This document shows positions 62,880-64,000 of a DNA stretch of 64,000 bases, in pieces. How positions within the stretch are numbered: the first letter of the stretch is position 1; each line of letters begins with the position of its first letter. The translations under genes were made by a program, and so were the position numbers. The DNA is from Seminavis robusta (taxonomy: Eukaryota; Bacillariophyta; Bacillariophyceae; Naviculales; Naviculaceae), in assembly GCA_903772945.1 (NCBI GenBank), contig CAICTM010000220.1:1-64000 (forward strand). Direction: 5' to 3'. A model generated the notes under the pieces. That model made no database searches. It saw only the letters and a list, made by a program, of their open reading frames with translations, and had not been told where the DNA came from.

Positions 62880-63135
62880 TTCGTTAAACAGTTAGTCAAC
62901 CTTTTTCAACACTTTTCACACCTTTTCAACACTTTTTCAACACTGTTGAATACAGTTCAACACTGTTTTCAACACTGTTATATTATTATTTGCAGTAAAA
63001 GTGTTGAAAAACTGTACAAATTCAACAGTATTTTCAACAGTTGCTGAAGAGAATCACAGTTAATCACAACTTTTTCAGCACTTTTCAACACATAATCAAC
63101 ACTTTTTCAACACTTATGATCATTATTAACAGTTC
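62880..63135. repeat. TCAACAC/TCAACAG array, unit 2
   Basis: Copy of the array at 58015 with several single-base losses and a changed middle (TTATATTATTATTTGCAG against ACTAGTAGTTTGCAG). Confidence 0.7.
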
Positions 63136-63691
63136 AAGGTGTTTAATTAAGAGAGTTTCAAGGAAATTCAGTTTTGCGGGACTTTCCAGTAGCAAGTAGC
63201 AAGGCTTGGCGCTGTAGCCATGACTCTAAGCGGAGCAATGTGGTAGCACACATGCTCCAATTAGACTGGCTGCCACTGAGATAGTGCTAGGAGCACTCAT
63301 TGTTCTGAGCAGCCACCAAAGGAAGAGGACAGATGTCCTTTTTTTACTGTGTATGCTTGGTTGGCTGGAGCCATGTTGTTTGTTGACGATCGATCGATCG
63401 TTCGGTCGTTGGCTTTTCGGCGATGACCGACTCGGCCTTGATGCGAGGACAACGGCTACCGCCACGGCTACCGCCACCACTGCTACTGCTATCTACTTAC
63501 TGGGGTTGTTGCTGGGGCCTTTGTTCGTTCGTGGCGCCGCTACTCGACCATGGCTACGGCTACTACTGTTGGTCGTTGTGCAGTAGTGCCCTTCGGCAGG
63601 AGCTTTGGTCGTCGACGAACGAACGAACGACCGAGTGATCGTTTGGGTTTTTCTCGTGTGCTTTTCACGATGACCGAGTCGATCGATCGTA

Positions 63692-63777
63692 CTGGACTCT
63701 CTATGAGTATAAACTGCTTGGACTCCTCTACGAGTATAAACTGCTTTGACTCCTCTACGAGTATAAACTGACTGGAC
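63692..63777 (+). repeat. Three-unit minisatellite of about 29 bp, unit 2 copy
   Basis: Same GAGTATAAACTG-bearing units as at 58850. Confidence 0.8.
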
Positions 63778-63779
63778 TC

Positions 63780-63930
63780 TGGCCTTGATGCGTTCACCAC
63801 CTGGTGTTTCTGCTAGCCATGTCTTCGGCCTTGATGAGTTCACCGACTGGTGTTTCTCTAGCCACACTTGCCATGATGAGTTCACCGCCTGGTGTTTCTC
63901 TAGCCCCCTGCCATGATGAGTTGTCACAAC
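63780..63930 (+). repeat. Minisatellite of about 40 bp at the end of the duplication
   Basis: Units share TTGATGAGTTCACC or CATGATGAGTTCACC, then CTGGTGTTTCTCTAGCC. About four units are visible, decaying to the right. The first unit (TTGATGCGTTCACCACCTGG) is also the last sequence of duplication unit 1 at 58940-58964, so the breakpoint lies in this minisatellite. Confidence 0.7.
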
Positions 63931-64000
63931 TGGTGCTTTCTAGCTCCGCAATGGCATCTTGAGCACAACTGTGCTTACTCTTTGAGCGACCAATGTGCTT

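Larger units (their letters stand above)
58965..63808 (+). repeat. Tandem segmental duplication, unit 2 (4.84 kb)
   Basis: This copy follows unit 1 base for base from ATCCACGATGG to CACCTGGTGTT. It is about 66 bp shorter, through many 1-3 base deletions spread over its length. Substitutions are very rare; I saw only one or two likely ones, for example near 61320. Deletions become denser toward the right end (62600-63400). Confidence 0.9.

Noticed and set aside
1-64000. tRNA and rRNA genes
   Set aside because: I looked for the GGTTCGANTCC B-box and its complement and found only near matches (e.g. near 9233 and 19212) without a cloverleaf. No rRNA-like conserved stretch was seen.
1-64000. LTR elements or other virus-like copies
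   Set aside because: No reverse transcriptase, integrase, capsid-like frame or paired long terminal repeats were recognised.

Overview
The window looks like nuclear DNA of a photosynthetic stramenopile, most likely a raphid pennate diatom. Seminavis robusta or a relative is my guess, from inference and not from a search. The grounds are short GT-AG introns (79-174 nt), small intergenic spaces full of CTAG/GCTAGC palindromes, and typical diatom families: helicase-associated (HA) domain proteins, a one-pass leucine-rich-repeat protein with a Cys-rich tail, a secreted Ser/Pro-rich protein, and long disordered Arg/Ser/Asn-rich proteins. I see no bacterial operons, rRNA, convincing tRNA or CRISPR.

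Layout. 0-1.5 kb: a secreted FG-GAP/VCBS-repeat protein (-). 1.9-6.6 kb: a DNA-transposon-like unit with a spliced, apparently intact DDE transposase (-) and a convergent second ORF (+) whose stop lies one base from the transposase stop. 7.6-26.1 kb: a family of seven-transmembrane receptor-like genes. Two look intact (7655-9007 and 13440-14873, both +). Three are damaged on the minus strand (20.9-22.0 kb and two fused copies at 24.2-26.1 kb). Between them sit unrelated single genes: a GT92-like glycosyltransferase, an HA-domain protein, a secreted TPR protein, a secreted LNS2/HAD-like protein and a macrodomain/PARG-like protein. 27-37 kb: a SAP-domain protein, a membrane-anchored 2H phosphoesterase-like protein, a QSOX-type sulfhydryl oxidase, an LRR transmembrane protein, and a four-exon secreted protein with two copies of one domain around a Ser/Pro linker.

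37-56 kb is dominated by three large disordered proteins (776, 1191 and 2087 aa). They share basic RxRSxSL-type motifs, and the two largest share [YF][DN]W motifs. A possible PIG-X-like subunit of GPI mannosyltransferase I lies between two of them. 54-63.8 kb is a direct tandem duplication of about 4.9 kb. The unit begins inside the 2087-aa gene and includes a broken ankyrin-like gene, a dense TCAACAC array and short minisatellites. The second copy differs from the first almost only by 1-3 base deletions, which points to a very young duplication recorded with poor consensus quality, or to an assembly artefact.

Most genes here are unrelated neighbours, as expected in a eukaryote. Several encode secretory-pathway functions (QSOX, GT92-like, PIG-X-like, secreted FG-GAP, TPR and HAD proteins), but that is not evidence of co-regulation. 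The most unusual content is the recombining 7TM family, the transposon-like unit, the disordered motif-repeat family, and the tandem duplication with its TCAACAC arrays.
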